A stretch of 5,581 nt of DNA, taken from assembly GCA_003453735.1 (NCBI GenBank), contig DMNE01000459.1, forward strand, positions 17,809-23,389, written 5' to 3'. This document shows positions 5,035 to 5,581 of the stretch, piece after piece. Position 1 is the stretch's first letter. The number at the start of each line of letters is the position of its first letter. This DNA comes from Nitrospiraceae bacterium (GTDB lineage Bacteria > Nitrospirota > Thermodesulfovibrionia > Thermodesulfovibrionales > UBA9159). The position numbers were made by a program, and so were the translations under genes. The notes beneath the pieces are model-generated. The model saw only the letters and a list, made by a program, of their open reading frames with translations. It did not search any database and had not been told where the DNA came from.

Positions 5035-5407
5035 GATGAGGGATTCGAGAAATGGCTTTTTGGAAGCCTTGACACCGGGGCATGCTGGATAGCCGAATTT
5101 GAAAGATGCTCATTTCTCATTTTTGAGCCGCATGTCTCAGTTAGCGCTGTTTTTCTACCATCATCTCCTGTGATTAGAGCGACTGAGGGGTAGTGGAGAA
5201 AAACAAAAATTCCCAAGGGGAAGGGGAAAGGGAGCGGTTCAGTCAAGCCCGCAAGCCCTATGGGGGCATTTATGGCAGTCTTGATGGGTTCGCGATCCTT
5301 TCCTATCATTTTCGTTTTTGCCGAGAGAGGCGCGCTGTTGACTTCAAATGCGCAAAGCCACCCTTTTGAACGTTCTATCAATTACCAGTTGGAACAAGCA
5401 TTCATGC

Positions 5408-5581
5408 TTACTGCGAGATAATGGAATTGAGAATTTGTCTTGCCCGGTGATCATCCGGTTTACTTTTTAGTCCCAATTCAAATTGTCTTCTTCCCATGTC
5501 TTTGGAACCATTGTTCAGGTAGATGAGTCCAAGATTAAAACGGGCCTCTGCCCAATTCGGCTTCAGCCTCAATGCGATTTG
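5408..5581 (-). CDS. TPR protein, C-terminal end (partial)
   Basis: The minus strand from the window edge gives 57 codons ending in TAA (5410-5408). Residues ALRLKPNWAEARFNLGLIYL, then NNGSKDMGRRQFELGLKSKPDDHRAR, follow the tetratricopeptide pattern (L-x-x-x-P-x-x-A-x-A-x-x-N-L-G-x-x-Y, then A/G-x-x-x-F-x-x-x-L-x-x-x-P), i.e. the end of one repeat, one full repeat, and a short closing helix (QILNSIISQ). TPRs are helical-hairpin scaffolds for protein contacts; the rest of the protein and its start are outside the window, so its role is unknown. It is co-directional with the DUF1573 gene but about 435 bp away, and that gene has its own promoter. Confidence 0.82.
   Translation of the reverse strand, partial: QIALRLKPNWAEARFNLGLIYLNNGSKDMGRRQFELGLKSKPDDHRARQILNSIISQ

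Larger units (their letters stand above)
4973..5407. other. Gene-free region upstream of the DUF1573 gene
   Basis: Apart from the promoter and the inverted repeat near 4979-5034, I can assign nothing in these 435 bp. A minus-strand frame is open from TTG 5381 to 4980 (133 codons), and a plus-strand frame is open from 5032 to 5421 except for a TAG at 5191. Neither has a Shine-Dalgarno, signal peptide or recognisable motif, and the minus frame would run through the inverted repeat and the promoter. I treat both as non-coding. The length of open frame on both strands suggests possible remains of coding DNA or a repeated element. Confidence 0.5.

Noticed and set aside
4980..5381. 133-codon minus-strand frame as a gene
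   Set aside because: It begins at TTG without a Shine-Dalgarno, has no recognisable domain, and would run through the inverted repeat and promoter of the DUF1573 gene.
5396..5410. AAGCAT/ATGCTT inverted repeat at the end of the TPR gene as a terminator
   Set aside because: The stem is only 6 bp with a 2-nt spacer and no T-run follows on the minus strand.

Overview
The window looks like chromosomal DNA from a selenocysteine-using, cytochrome-c-rich, anaerobic deltaproteobacterium-type organism (Desulfobacterota/Desulfuromonadota-like). This is inferred from an HDOD signalling pair of a type common in that group, a System II cytochrome c maturation pair, a secreted DUF1573 protein and a GrdB/PrdB-like selenoprotein. 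No rRNA or other marker gene is present, so the placement is tentative.

Layout. Positions 1-669 (minus strand) carry a 98-residue protein and the start of an HDOD protein, tightly coupled behind a recognisable promoter at 703-731 with tandem 10-bp repeats next to its -35. Positions 820-2262 (minus) carry ccsA then ccsB, 3 bp apart, encoding a compact haem export/ligation pair. Positions 2263-2611 are a gene-free, A/T-rich divergent intergenic region with several perfect palindromes and a possible decayed gene start. Positions 2612-3460 (plus) encode an unrecognised coiled-coil protein with four predicted membrane spans. Positions 3509-4402 (plus) encode a GrdB/PrdB-like protein that appears as two open frames only because an in-frame TGA at 4085-4087 interrupts it; the TGA lies in a U-G-I-C motif and is followed by a SECIS-like hairpin. 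Positions 4448-4578 (plus) hold a frameshifted C-terminal scrap of a second ResB/CcsB. Positions 4580-4972 (minus) encode a secreted DUF1573 protein, again split by one in-frame TGA (4784-4786), exactly where the family has the first Cys of its Ser-Cys-Gly-Cys motif, and again followed by a hairpin. Positions 4973-5407 hold the DUF1573 promoter, a 24-bp inverted repeat and about 370 bp of unexplained sequence. Positions 5408-5581 (minus) are the C-terminal end of a TPR protein.

The main result is two probable selenoprotein genes pointing at each other. The GrdB-like one belongs to a family in which Sec is well known. The DUF1573 one is the candidate for something undescribed: a small exported protein with a Sec-Gly-Cys motif. 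The ccsAB pair and the resB remnant suggest this locus has been reshuffled around cytochrome c and thiol chemistry in the periplasm, but a functional link between these genes is inference only.
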